From Lepidostoma basale (Eukaryota; Arthropoda; Insecta; Trichoptera; Lepidostomatidae), in contig JAHDVF020000883.1 in NCBI GenBank assembly GCA_022606425.2, positions 186,001 through 250,000 of the forward strand: 64,000 nucleotides of DNA, written 5' to 3'. The notes under the pieces were generated by a model that worked only from the letters and a program-made list of their open reading frames with translations, was not told the DNA's origin and made no database searches. The position numbers and the translations under genes were made by a program. Of this stretch, positions 35,601-45,114 are shown piece by piece (the first letter of the stretch is position 1; each line of letters begins with the position of its first letter).

Positions 35601-38600
35601 TTGTACTGGGACAACGCTTCGGCTCAACTAATCTTCCTATTGCTGAGGAGTTCGACGAGCGAAGTGTGGATTTCCTTGAATTCAGGCTGTCCGTTATACA
35701 GAGTTCAGATATATAACTTGTATTTATTATTATAATTATATAATAAATTGTGTGCAATAGAACGGAGTGGTAGTCCGTCCCGCTTGCAGTAGTCAGGAGT
35801 GGTTACGCAACCGGCAGAGCAGAGCAGTGTGCGAGAGGCGAGATATTCGCGATATTGAGAGGACGCCCACCACCCGATATGAAGATATTTCGGATTTGGC
35901 AACTTACTGCCAACAACACGCCGGTACCAGTGGCCAGAACTCTAGGCTAACTCTTATCACGTAGCGCGACGAAAACGCTTTATGAATGTGGAGGAAGGAG
36001 TGAGGCCCGTCATCAGCCAATCTAGCGGCTAGTATATGTCTCTTCTGGCTTACAAAGGTTCAGCTATAATGGCTATTCCTCTTATGTCTGTTGTAAATAT
36101 GATTTGGTGGTTGTCGTACGATTATTTAAAAATCGTAGACCTCGCAGATACATAAATCCAAATAGTTTGTAACTATAGAACAAAAATAAAAAAAACATAG
36201 AGTATTGCAATTATCATATTTCAAGATTCATTTGAAAATGGAAATAAACATATTTGATTTCTTTATTTCCCTTTTTTATATACGAGTACTTTGTATATAC
36301 AGCACTTATATTAAAAAAATTCAATTACATAGAGATGTTTCGGACAAGCAGTCCTTCTTCAGTGATACATATTATAAAGATACATATTTAAAATATTGTA
36401 AAATTGTTTACATGATCTGACCGATGTTATAAAGATTTGACACTGAAGAAGGACTGGTTGTCCGAAACATGTCTATGTAATTTTATTTTTTTAATATAAG
36501 TGTTGTATATACAAAAAAATGATTCTCCTTCAGAGGAACACTCCGGGCCACACAAATCATGCCCCCGCATAAACTAACAATCCACCAAATCACCTTCCAA
36601 CAATGTTCCCATCAGACGTAAAAGGAATAGCCACATGAGCTGAACCTCTGTAAGCCAGAAGATCCAAGTCCAAAGTATATAAAAAAAGAAAAAGAAAAAT
36701 AAAGCATCATAACAACACAAAGTATGGCGAATATAGAAGAAATATTTGATTTCGTCCAATGTTGGACATAGGCCCCCCTTCCCGACTTCAACATCTCTTT
36801 ATTGACCTCCTGCCACTCTCTTGATGTCATCAGACCATCTTGCGATTGTGGTCTGTGTCGCCACTCCAGGGTGCGTCTGGTCCAACGATCATCCGTTGTC
36901 ATTTGATATACAACAAGAAAAATACAAGGGAAAATATATTATATTTAATACATTGGATATAGGTGCTTTCGGAGGGTAGCCTCACTATCGTGAAAAATGT
37001 CCACATCCGAAGAGATGCGGTTTAGAAGTATTATTGCTCTGCCCACTGGAATAACCTTAGGTGGATTAGTCTTATTATCATTGTTTTGTTGAATCGCTCT
37101 TCACATTATTACAGCGCTAGCCAAATCCATGTATAGGGTATAGCTGTTATATTGAGCCATGAAATGAAATTAAATTATATAAAGGATACATATTATATAA
37201 AGGATATTTATATTTCAAACGGCGATATCAGAAGGAATGTAGAGTGAACAAAATTGTTGAAGGATATCTAAGTTGGTTTGGACGTATAGAACGCATCGAT
37301 GAAGGAAAAACGGCTAAGAAAGAATACGTTAACGGTGTGAATTGAGTACGGAGTCGTGGAACATCGAGGAAAACTTGGTATGACCAAATTCATCCAATTT
37401 TAAAAATCGGCCATGTTAGAAAGTTTGAAGAATCGACGTGAGTGTATAACTCGCTGTATGAATGTGAAGGAATCTAGATCCATTCTCTCTGCTTAACCCT
37501 CTGAAGAAACGTCGTGATGGTTTATTGTTGTTTATATATTTTATTTTATTCAATATTTATTTAAACAATGCTTGGGTGTTGGAATTGTGGTATATTTCGC
37601 TTTACTCTATTTTGTTTGCATGTGGCATGATTTGTGTATTATTGTTGGCTTTTTCTATCCCTATCCCACCGCCCATCCCTATCCCACCGCCCATCCCTAT
37701 CCCACCGCCCATCCCTGGCCGCGGCGGCCGCCCCCCGCCCCGTGGCCCGCGGGCACAGCCCGGCCAGGGACAGCAAGAGACATCCATCTATTCGACTCCG
37801 CCATCTATACACAAGCTTGGGTTGTGGGGTCTGCGTTGTGGAGGTACATACCACTAACTTCATCTAATCCTGCATGCATGCTACAGGTGTATGACTTTGT
37901 GTTCTTAGGCAGCATGTTCACAGAGGAAAGGCTGGTGGGGTAACAAGGCGAATGGAGTTTTAAAAGCGATTATTGGAAACGATAATTTATTAACGAATGC
38001 GAAAATGGCCATTCACAATGGAGTTCTAGTTTCGCTCCTATGCATGGAGCTGGCAGAAGAATGAGAGCAGAATAAATGCCGTATAGACGAGATTCCTTAG
38101 ACCAGCGGTCGGGGAACCGGGGTAAATTACCCCAAATGGGGTAAAAATGTTTTTTTTTGGGGTAATAAGGAAATTTTTCTAGTTTGCTATTTCATAAACG
38201 TGTTGTGTAAGAGACAAGAGTATGTTTATTTCAAATATACATTGATTGTCTTCTTTTCAAAATGGCGGAAGGGGGTAATATTGACTTACGCAAAAATATT
38301 TTGGGGTAATTAGACTTATGTGTGATGAAATGATTTTTAGAGATTAGAATTTCAAACGGTGATTTCAGAAAGGAATGTAGAACGAATGAAAGGATCATTC
38401 GGTTGGTTTGGATGTATGGAACGCATGGATGAAGAATGAATAGTTAGAAAGTATACGTTAACGATGTGAATGGAGTATGGAGATGAAGAAAACATGGCAT
38501 AACCAAATTAATTCAATTTTAAAGGTCGGTCATGTTATCGAAGTGCGTGTATGAATGTGGAGGAATGTAGAGAGGTGTGTCAGGGTCGTGTGTATATTTC

Positions 38601-41600
38601 TTTCCTCTCGAACAAACGGCATGATGGTTTGTTGTTGTTGCTGTTATTGCACGCTATGCTCTTTCTTTCTCGCTCACACTGCTTTTAACCTTGCTCTCGA
38701 CTCGCACACACATTACTAATTTTAACCCCTGCCATGCTTTGCGATCCTGTGTAATCATTACACATTTTAAAATGAGAAAATTGGAATATTCATAGCATAA
38801 GTATTGCTACAATTAACTCATTGTCAGCGGGAAGGGTGTACCATAAATACCTCTTTCCAAGACTCGGCGTAAACTGTTGGGAGTGTATTTTTACACAATT
38901 TAAATGACATGTTTTAATATGTTTTTATACAACAGGTCGTTTGAAACCATTTACTCTATACAATTTGTTTTAACCTTTTTTTCTGTTTAAAATATAACGA
39001 AACTTCTAGAAACTCGTATATAATAATATAATTATAAACTGTTAAATTAAAAAACTTTGTTTTATGTATCACAATTGTATTTTTATTTCACGCGACAGCC
39101 GTTTCGTCAACCTACGTTGACATCATCAGGTGTTACAAGATTATTGTAACACCTGATGATGTCAACATAGGTTGACGTAACAACTGTCGCGTAGAATAAA
39201 AATACAATTGTCATATAATACATAAAACAAACTTTTTTAATTTAACAGTTTATAATGTTAAAGTATCGTAGTGTTTCTGCCAAAACAATGGACAACAACA
39301 ATAACAAACCATCACGCCGTTTCCCCGCAGGGGTAGACAGAGAGAATGGACCGCCACACTACTCTATCCTGACATACCTCTCTAACTTCCTCCACATTAC
39401 GAGTCATACACGCACGTCGATTCTTCCGGCTTCTGACATGACCAACCTTTTATATTTGATTAATTTGGTCATGCCATGTTTTCCTCGGTCTACCTCGACT
39501 CCTTACTCCATTTACATCGTTAACGTATACTTTTTTAACTATTAACAATGGACTATTTAATAATATAACGGAGGAAAGGGTGAAATCTTGTTCTTGTTAA
39601 AGACTCGCTTATTCGTCCACGGTGCTCGGGAAGTGCGAGCGGGAAGATAAGGGAAGGGATGGGATGCTTGGTCATTTAGGTAATGAAATCAAAATAATTT
39701 TAAAAAATCCTTCAGAATATTTTCTATTTAGTTTTATTCCCTTTGATTTTTATGATAACTTCCAAAGATATCGACAACTCGCTGCCGCCTTGTGGTCAGC
39801 GAGCTGCCGAAACCGGTCGAAGCCAAAATCAAGTTGAATAAAACCAAATATATATTACTAACTAACCATCACGCCGTCTCTCCGAAAGGGTAGGCAGAAA
39901 TAATGGAATGTCACACTAACCGATACGACACTCCATCCTTCTCTTTTCGCCCCGCGGGAGACGCGGTGTGATGGGTTGCGAACCTCATCGCCACCAATAG
40001 GCATCTCCCGCGCACACTTCGATCGTCCAACATCCAAAAAAAAATCTAAAACAAATAATATAAAATACAATGATATAAAATAAAATAACAAAATAAAAAT
40101 AATTTAACACAGAATGTTCTTTTTAGACGATACACATATTGTCTATTTAATTTATGTGACACGTATCCCCAGTTTTTTTAAATAAGCAATTTGATTGTAA
40201 TTAGGCACTTAAAACAAACCATCACCAGCAAGAACTTTAAAATAATAATAAAGAAATTATTCAAATTGTCATTGGAACAAATTAAAAATTCGAGTGGAAT
40301 AAAATCAAATATATATGTATTACTAAATAACCATCACGCCGTTTCTCCAGAGGGATAGGCAGATGCTATACATAATACAGACCGCCATTCATACTGCTCT
40401 GTCCTGACATGACGTACCTCTCTAGATTCCTCTACATCAGTGGTTCCCACGTCAGGAGGTCCGCGCAACGTTTAATATCAAATATAAATATTGTGACACA
40501 TTTTTATTAATTACTATGGAAATTATAATAAATAATAACGGATATTTTTAGCTCATTCCAGAAAATTCAAGTCAGCTTCAAAAACTCGTTTTATTTTTTA
40601 TAAGGATTAATTGTATCTCAATAGAGACGAAGATGTAAATTGTTTTTCTGGGAACAGAATGTGGTGGCCGAGGCGCTTACAGGACTTATGACCTGTCATT
40701 GGTTGGGTTGAGCGATCGCTTTATGTTTAACAACGTTCCCCATTCCGACCTTATATAGTTTTATTTTACTCGTTTTATAGTTCTAGGTGAATTTGTAAAA
40801 AAAACAATATTACGAAAGTTGGGGGTCCATTGCTCTACGTTCATACATCGTTACATGCACGCTCGTCGATTCCAATATGGCCGCCTTTCAGTATAATGCC
40901 ACGCTTTCCTTGATCTTTCATGGCTTCTCTTACCGCTCACAATGCTTATGTACAACATTTTAAGCATTCTTCTCTCATCCACCCGTTCCATATATCGCCT
41001 CTTTGCGAGAATAACGTTTTATCTCGAAAAATTGATAAATGAAGCAAGATACCCGTCTGAATGAGACAATGTGACAACACAATATACCACTGTTGTGTTG
41101 TCTCTTTCCCTCATAAATTCTCTGTTTTTTTTTTTCACTTTTAAAATACCATGTTTTTGTAGAAAATAAAGTTGAACACGGCGGATTTGATTTTCGAAAT
41201 GTCACGTTATTCTCGCAAAGAGGCGATATGTCCAAATCATCTCAGGGATCCTTTTTTTAATTTTACTTCTGATGCTATCATCTGCCTTACATTTCGCCCT
41301 TGATAATTGTCTCATTTATTGTGACAAAATCACACTTATGATAAATGGTAGAATGATCTGTTCTGCTTGGACTGTTTAGTAGTTCCTAAGTACAAATGTA
41401 TTAAATAATAATAATAATATGCTAACTTTTGTAATCACCCCAAGGGCGCATTAAGATGTGTTTTAAATCTAAATGTGAACGCTGCATCTGATTTTCGCGA
41501 TCGGTTAAAAAGTATAGTAGAACAAAGTATAAACGTTTAAATTGGGTATGAAATATGAAAAAGATGGGTTTTCAATTTTGATCTGAAATCTGTCGGATTA

Positions 41601-44282
41601 TTTATGCATCTGAGGTGTGAAGGGAGATTGTTCCAAGCTGATGGACCGGCTACCGCGAACGCTCGATCCCTGAAATTTGTACTGGGGCAACGCTTCGGCT
41701 CAACTAATCTTCCTATTGCCGAGGAGTTCGCCGAGCGAAGTGTGGATTTCCGTTGTATTTAGGCTGTCCGTTATACAGAGTTCGGATATATAACTTGGTG
41801 CCATTCCATGTAACGCTTTGAAGACTGTCCAGCAGAGTTTATACTGGATTCTTTCTGGACTTTTAAGCCAGTGAAGTTCTTTGAGATGTTGTGTTATATG
41901 GGACTTTTTTGGAATGCCTTTAATGAGTCTTGATGCTGCATTGAACGCAGATAGAATTTGTTTAATTGTTGTTTTGGAATATTTGCATAAATTCCATTAC
42001 AATAGTCAAGTCGTGACACAACGAAGGAATTTACAAGAGTTTTGAAAGTGTCAGGGGGAATACTCCTTTTGACGGATTTTAATCGTCTTAGGTGGAAGAA
42101 ACTAGCGCTGACCGTGTTATTAATTTGGGATTTTAGGGACAGGTCTGCGTCAAGATAAACAAGGATTATATGGTTGTATTTATTGTTTTGATATCAAATC
42201 GCTTCTCTTTCGCTTTAACATACATCTGAATTAACCTAGTGAGTTGTTCTTAATCGCTTTTCAGGTCTGTGGATTGATTATGTATCTAGAAATTTGAATG
42301 AGAATTTTGAGTGAAGTTCTTTGAGATGTTGTGTTGTATGGGACTTTTTTGGAATGCCTTTAATGAGTCTTGCTGCTGCATTGAACGCAGATTGAATATT
42401 GTAATCTGGTATTGTATAATTTGGGATTGAATTCTTATGAATGTTCTGGCATGGCAGCAGTGGCTGGAAGCAACACGTTTTCCAAAAGTATGAAAACAGA
42501 GTGTAGTTATCAAGCAGTCTGGCCATGCCCCCACGCGGCGCGCGATGACTGAAATTAGAAAGACGCGATCTATTTCCGCGGGCGGGGCGGGGAGGGGCGG
42601 GCTCCCCCGCGGGACCACGTGGAATATGGTGGACTAGAATTGTACAATATCTGAGGAGGTGATTTATTTATATTAATTATTTTTAATGTCACAACGGCAT
42701 AAGCAACGACGTCATTGCGATTAAGTGGCGCCCGTAACGTGTGCGGCCGCCCGGGATTTTTTTTATGATGGGTAATAGCCGTCACATTTTTATGATAATA
42801 AAATATTTTGTTGATGGAAGTTCTCTCTAAATAATAATTAAATTAAATGTTGACCAGTTAATCGATGCCAGCGAGCCCGGCGAAACCGGTTACTGTCGTT
42901 TTATTCAGTCGTAGAATTGTGTCTCTTTATATTTCCCTGGTACAGTTGTGTGTGGATAACTAAATGATGTGGTCGTTGCGTTGCGCAGGCATCGGGCGTG
43001 ACCGTGTCGGACATCTGCAAGACGACGTACGAGGAGATCAAGAAGGACAAGAAGCACCGCTACGTGGTCTTTTACATCCGGGACGAGAAGCAGATCGACG
43101 TGGAGGTGGTGGGCGAGCGCAACGCCGAGTACGACCAGTTCCTCGAGGACCTGCAGAAGGGCGGCACCGGGGAGTGCAGGTCTTTATGCATGCCTCTACC
43201 GCCATTACCACTACCATCATTATCACTTACACTATTTCCACTACCTCCCTTACCACTACCATCATTAACACTACCGCCATTACCACTACCACCATTAACA
43301 CTACCACCATTACCACTACCACCATTAACACTACCACCATTACCACTACCATCCTTACTACTACTACCAGCATTACCACTTTCACCATTACCATTACCAC
43401 TACCATCATTAACACTACCGCCATTACCACTACCCCCATTAACACTACCGCCATTACCACTACCACCATTAACACTACCGCCATTACCACTGCCATCATT
43501 ACCACTGCCATCATTACCACTACCACCATTACCACTGCCACCATTACCACTTCTACCATTCACACTATCACCATTAACACTACCATCATTACCACTACCA
43601 CCATTACCACTGCCACCATTACCACTTCTACCATTCACACTATCACCATTAACACTACCATCATTACCACTACCACCATTACCACTACCATCATTACTAC
43701 TACCGCTATTATCATTACCATCATTATCACTTACACTATTTCCACAACCTCCCTTACCACTACCATCATTAACACTACCGCCATTACCACTGCCACCATT
43801 ACCACTATCACCATTAACACTGCCATCATTACCACAACCACCATTACCACTACCACCTTTACCACTGCCATCATTACCACTACCATATATGTCATAATCA
43901 CCCCTGGTATTTGTGACTTGTGACAAATGTTCCTCGTGTTACAGATATGGGCTGTTTGACTTTGAGTACATGCACCAGTGCCAGGGCACATCTGAAAGCT
44001 CCAAGAAGCAGAAGCTCTTCCTCATGTCCTGGTGCCCCGACACTGCCAAGGTCAAGAAGAAGATGTTGTACTCCAGGTATGGACCGGTCTATCTCCTTCC
44101 GCCCCTGAATTGCTGATTACACCCCTGAACTGTTGCTAACGGCGGTGTTTGTCATTTGCAGCTCCTTTGACGCCCTGAAGAAATCCCTGGTGGGAGTGCA
44201 GAAATACATTCAGGCGACGGATCTGTCAGAGGCGTCCCAGGAGGCGGTGGAGGAGAAGCTGCGGGTCCACGACCGCCAGTAG
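26660..44282 (+). CDS. tsr: Cofilin/actin-depolymerising factor (twinstar), complete, 4 exons
   Basis: Cofilin binds actin monomers and filaments and severs and depolymerises ADP-actin; its activity is controlled by Ser3 phosphorylation. Coding exons: 26660-26662 (ATG only), 42989-43179, 43945-44076 and 44162-44282. Together they make 447 nt, 148 residues plus TAG, the length of fly Twinstar. The protein starts M|ASGVTVSDICKTTYEEIKK with Ser3 present. It contains the ADF domain motifs KKHRYVVFYIRDEKQIDVE, YGLFDFEYMHQCQGTSESSK, LFLMSWCPDTAKVKKKMLYS and the actin-binding helix SFDALKKSLVGVQKYIQATD. Exon 1 ends exactly at ATG|GTAAGT and exon 2 opens cag|GCATCGGGC. The one-codon first exon matches the known fly gene. 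Intron 1 is 16.3 kb, almost all transposons. Intron 2 has a weak donor (GTCTTT) and is filled by a minisatellite. The C terminus RVHDRQ differs slightly from the usual RATDRQ. Exon 1 is assigned from the splice frame and gene structure, not from protein similarity. Confidence 0.93.
26663..28779 (+). other. Start of cofilin intron 1
   Basis: Starts with the GTAAGT donor. 26700-27600 is moderately GC-rich with many short ORFs in both strands but no domain. 27880-28110 holds C/G homopolymers. 28540-28760 is CpG-rich (gggcgcgcgccgtg) and could be a regulatory island. 27690-27725 has a degraded hammerhead-like end (cgaaaccggtcgagaataat). Confidence 0.35.
28780..29165 (-). mobile_element. RTE LINE fragment
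   Basis: Reverse of the RTE 3' region: complements of gtcggtcacgtgaggagtc at 28790, ggaaagaatgaatgaagt near 28920 and acaatggtgttcttgtgccg near 29140. Frames are broken. Confidence 0.7.
29490..29960 (+). mobile_element. L2-like LINE C-terminal end
   Basis: Frame reads LHWLKSPERIQYKLCWTVFK, ALHGMAPSYISELCITDSLN, SRKSTLRS. A second frame gives AFAVAGPSAWNNLPSHLRC and FRSKLKTHLFHIS. This is the classic CR1/L2-type C terminus (LHWLP..., APPYL, GP..WN.LP, FK..LKT.LF). It ends at the gcgcccttgaggtgattaca block and an ATTATTATTAT tail. Inverse copies at 35460-35720 and 41405-41950. Confidence 0.8.
29961..30244 (-). mobile_element. RTE-like fragment
   Basis: Minus frame at 29927-30112: MRWYGQVMRRSPDHEATRRG, then ELDQRSKGRGRPKLTWMG. 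This is an RTE-type C-terminal block of yet another family. Confidence 0.6.
30245..30520 (-). mobile_element. RTE LINE 3' end
   Basis: Starts with (CTAA)n and complements of ggcgtgatgattagtcagtt, the shared tail. It continues into complements of the VYSQ..GKR.RGRPRKAWHD region. Confidence 0.75.
30540..31130 (+). mobile_element. RTE LINE inserted into a hammerhead-like palindrome
   Basis: 30540-30615 is the left half of a palindrome of the 20165 family (acatgtttcgcccttctaag). 31094-31130 is the right half (aagggcgaaacatgtcattc). Between them, 30618-31093 is an RTE 3' end: MYGSEACSWQKKDESRINAV, LRRMCGKTLYDRIPNDEIRK, LRWFGYMERMDESRMVKKLY, SGKRYRGKHGMTKLINY, ending in (TTAG)n. The insertion point is close to the loop. 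Confidence 0.8.
31131..31864. other. Intronic sequence, nothing recognised
   Basis: 31450-31640 is GC-rich with no domain. No RNA or repeat match that I can name. Confidence 0.3.
31865..32520 (+). mobile_element. Heavily decayed RTE LINE
   Basis: aaagctaagatggcaatgca at 31892 and cttgtgtatggaaatgaagc at 31930, then a deletion. The 3' end is at 32280-32520 (aagaccgaggataacgtgac, tctgcctacccattcagcga). Confidence 0.65.
32535..32667 (-). repeat. tRNA-derived SINE, copy 2
   Basis: Reverse complement of the 11331 copy, including B box (aggctcgaaccc) and A box (atcccctagacca). Confidence 0.8.
32900..33125 (+). mobile_element. RTE-type LINE 3' end
   Basis: Frame VDVIDRVAKVKWKWAGHRQT, then after a stop ADDIIRVGIRVAQDRNKWRL. 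The K.KWAGH and W...A.DR.KW blocks mark the C terminus. The upstream 32700-32900 has no match. Confidence 0.65.
33129..34440 (+). mobile_element. piggyBac derivative with transposase remnants and TTAA sites
   Basis: TTAA lies at 33125-33128 and 34441-34444. The ends are inverted repeats (CACAATGTTGTCGGG on the left; complement of CCCGAAAACAATGTG on the right). Inside, 33640-33770 encodes an acidic start (NKSDDEFCVDNLSNCSCASD). 33880-34110 encodes the end of the protein including the cysteine-rich domain (CRVCAAKGKRSETCYMCKFC, then GVALHRGTCFERYHTVKKY), with a frame change. The DDD catalytic core is deleted. The Cys/His-rich C terminus is characteristic of piggyBac-like transposases. Confidence 0.85.
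34740..35015 (+). mobile_element. RTE-type LINE 3' end
   Basis: Text TAKLKWQWAGHMARPVAIPG, frame changes, then RAEENRRDLYRAVEGRRSVR-like. It joins an L2-like piece at 35015-35260. Confidence 0.65.
35284..35440 (+). repeat. tRNA-derived SINE, copy 3
   Basis: A box tggtctaggggat, B box gggttcaagcc and tail gctattttctgctcacattg, as in the 11331 copy, extended by a caatgatatt-type 3' end. Confidence 0.8.
35460..35760 (-). mobile_element. L2-like LINE C-terminal end
   Basis: Minus frame SELCITDSLNSRKSTLRSSN and a GPSDQSPFTPQMHK ending. Homologous to 29600-29800. Confidence 0.75.
36295..36513. repeat. Hammerhead-like palindrome with both arms
   Basis: Arms at 36295-36363 and 36439-36513 are inverted copies. 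Each reads CTGAAGA-A-GGAC, loop, GTCC-GAAACAT, then tctatgtaatttt with a long A/T run. It is the clearest two-arm example in the window; the 75-bp spacer is AT-rich. Confidence 0.75.
36570..36910 (-). mobile_element. RTE-type LINE 3' end
   Basis: Minus frame DDRWTRRTLEWRHRPQSQDG and LKSGRGAYVQHWTKSNI. Same family as 8383-8720. Confidence 0.65.
36960..37065 (-). mobile_element. CR1/Jockey LINE tail fragment
   Basis: Complement of MPVGRAIILLNRISS...DIF-type text at 37010-37065. Same block as 2400-2455. Confidence 0.55.
37200..37525 (+). mobile_element. RTE LINE 3' end
   Basis: Reads VEGYLSWFGRIERIDEGKTA then KKEYVNGVN, stop, RGTSRKTWYDQIHPI and the tctctgcttaaccctctgaa ending. Confidence 0.7.
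37654..37712. repeat. 18-bp minisatellite, about 3 units
   Basis: Unit tatcccaccgcccatccc repeated three times, followed by a GC-rich stretch (ggccgcggcggccgcc). Proline-rich ORFs over it are artefacts of the repeat. Confidence 0.85.
37880..38640 (+). mobile_element. RTE LINE fragment with an inserted hAT-like piece
   Basis: FVFLGSMFTEERLVG-type text at 37890, an ANGVLKAIIGNDN-like block, and the 3' end at 38340-38640. The RTE is interrupted at 38104-38335 by a block rich in ggggtaa/ttacccc that starts cagcggtcggggaacc, similar to hAT termini. No transposase. Confidence 0.55.
39034..39253. repeat. 220-bp palindrome with hammerhead-like cores
   Basis: Arms 39034-39139 and 39146-39253. Read on the minus strand the left arm gives CTGATGA-T-GTCAAC, loop GTAG, GTTGAC-GAAACGGCTGTC, then tgaaataaaaata. 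The right arm repeats it on the plus strand with the GAAAC decayed to taaca. Only a few bases separate the arms. Confidence 0.75.
39300..39545 (-). mobile_element. RTE LINE 3' end
   Basis: Complement of the shared RTE tail, from aaccatcacgccgtttcccc to ccatttacatcgttaacgta. Confidence 0.7.
39750..39850. repeat. Hammerhead-like palindrome (GAAACCGGTC family)
   Basis: tatcgacaactcgctgcc / agcgagctgccgaaaccggt inverted arms; ends cgaagcc...GAATAAAACC. The CTGA box is degraded. Related to 45115-45199 and 42860-42905. Confidence 0.5.
39855..40310 (-). repeat. Repeat A copy
   Basis: Minus-strand copy: aaccatcacgccgtctctcc at the 3' end, gcgggagacgcggtgtgatg core, AAT-rich 5' part. Confidence 0.65.
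40439..40832. mobile_element. Non-autonomous hAT-like element with 8-bp target duplication
   Basis: Begins CAGTGGTTCCCACGTC and ends with the complement of CAATGGACCCCCAACT. Flanking 8-mers ctctacat (40431-40438) and ctctacgt (40833-40840) form the expected hAT-length duplication with one mismatch. It contains a repeat B copy (40600-40745). Confidence 0.75.
40994..41226. mobile_element. MITE with 23-bp terminal inverted repeats
   Basis: Ends atcgcctctttgcgagaata and its complement are perfect for about 23 bp (reaching taacg). The flanking RTE text ccat/atgtcc rejoins with an AT or TAT duplication. About 233 bp; no ORF of note. Superfamily unknown. Confidence 0.8.
41405..42460 (-). mobile_element. 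Two L2-like LINE fragments
   Basis: The 3' end block (caccccaagggcgcattaag) at 41435 leads through TDSLNSR/GPSAWNN-type text to LHWLKSPERIQYKL at 41850. A second piece at 42180-42460 repeats aagttctttgagatgttgtg, so a 150-bp segment is present twice (41873-41960, 42313-42400). Frameshifted throughout. Confidence 0.75.
42461..42988 (+). other. End of cofilin intron 1
   Basis: Includes a GC-rich patch (42530-42620), a degraded hammerhead-like end at 42865-42905 (ggcgaaaccggttactgtcg) and a clean acceptor tgcgttgcgcag at 42977-42988. Confidence 0.4.
43185..43900. repeat. 700-bp minisatellite filling cofilin intron 2
   Basis: Degenerate tandem array of 15- and 18-bp units of the form ACTACCACCATTACC with triplet-level substitutions (ATC, ACC, GCC). 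A higher-order duplication is visible: ttctaccattcacactatca occurs at 43552 and 43626. It begins within about 10 bp of the exon 2 donor and ends 40 bp before exon 3. The long Thr-, Pro- and Gly/Ser-rich ORFs over it are not genes. Confidence 0.95.
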
Positions 44283-44842
44283 GCCCCGGCTCCCGCTCAC
44301 GTCGCGCCCGCGGCGCCCCCACTGATGCCAGCCAGACTCGGTCCGCGCCGCCGCGGGGAAGGATCAGTATTAGCCGTCTCGTGTGGTGCGCCGCGCGGCG
44401 TCGCGCTTATTTAAGATTTTTAACATTTTTATTTAAATATTTTGGTTATTACCATTTTGCATTATGCCAAATCAATCGGACGCTTTAATCCTTTATCTGC
44501 GGGAGGCCTTCCCGCACCCGGCTTCCGAACCAAAGCACGTAAACTATGACGCCAATCGCCAGTCCGATTGTATTTGGCCGATGGAAGTTGCGCCGGCGTG
44601 TCAAATGCTCAAAGTTGAACCTGCGTCGTGTTACTGTGCGAGAGTGTTCACACAAGAACCATACATCAGATGGGAAATACAGCATACTTGTACAGCCAAT
44701 TGTAATTTATGAAATATCGTCCCCGGCCCGGACCCCCCTGGCCCTGGCTTCGCATTACCCCCTACCCCCTTACCCCCTTACTTTCTAATCTTAAGATCAC
44801 AATTTCTTATAAAATAATTTATATATACTTTTTAATAAAAAG
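44283..44842 (+). other. Cofilin 3' UTR
   Basis: From the stop to the putative cleavage site, about 560 bp: GC-rich just after the stop, then AT-rich with a CT/CCCCTA-rich section (44730-44780). Confidence 0.6.
44834..44839 (+). terminator. Cofilin polyadenylation signal
   Basis: AATAAA, the first canonical signal after the stop codon, followed by a T/G-containing stretch (ttttgtctcc). Confidence 0.6.
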
Positions 44843-45114
44843 AAGTATAGTGCTGAGACCACTTTCATTTTGTCTCCCCTCCCACTCTCCCGCTCCCACC
44901 CCCACTGCAGAGGTGAAAAGACAGGACTTGGTTGCATCGAGTGTATCCTGAGTTGGTAAATAACACTTCGCTAGCACACGTTTAGAGGGTCTGGCCAATG
45001 GAACAACCTTTTAAATAGATTTCATGTCCTAAATTGTAAATAATTAATCTTGATATTTGAAATTTTATGGTGGAAGTTAAATAATGAATTCAAAGTTAAA
45101 TTCCATGAATGATT

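Larger units (their letters stand above)
40325..41290 (-). mobile_element. RTE LINE 3' end carrying two DNA-element insertions
   Basis: The minus-strand RTE tail starts at accatcacgccgtttctcca and proceeds through cattcttctctcatccaccc. It is interrupted by an hAT-like element (40439-40832) and by a MITE (40994-41226). Removing both restores a continuous RTE tail. Confidence 0.75.

Noticed and set aside
37525..37943. Plus-strand Pro-rich ORFs of 110 and 123 codons
   Set aside because: They depend on the 18-bp minisatellite at 37654-37712 and have no conserved domain.
43185..43900. Possible CRISPR-like array
   Set aside because: There are no unique spacers; the units are contiguous and degenerate, and the context is a eukaryotic intron.
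42964..43926. Long Thr-, Pro/Leu- and Gly/Ser-rich ORFs on both strands
   Set aside because: They lie over the 15/18-bp minisatellite in cofilin intron 2; all frames stay open because the units are multiples of three.
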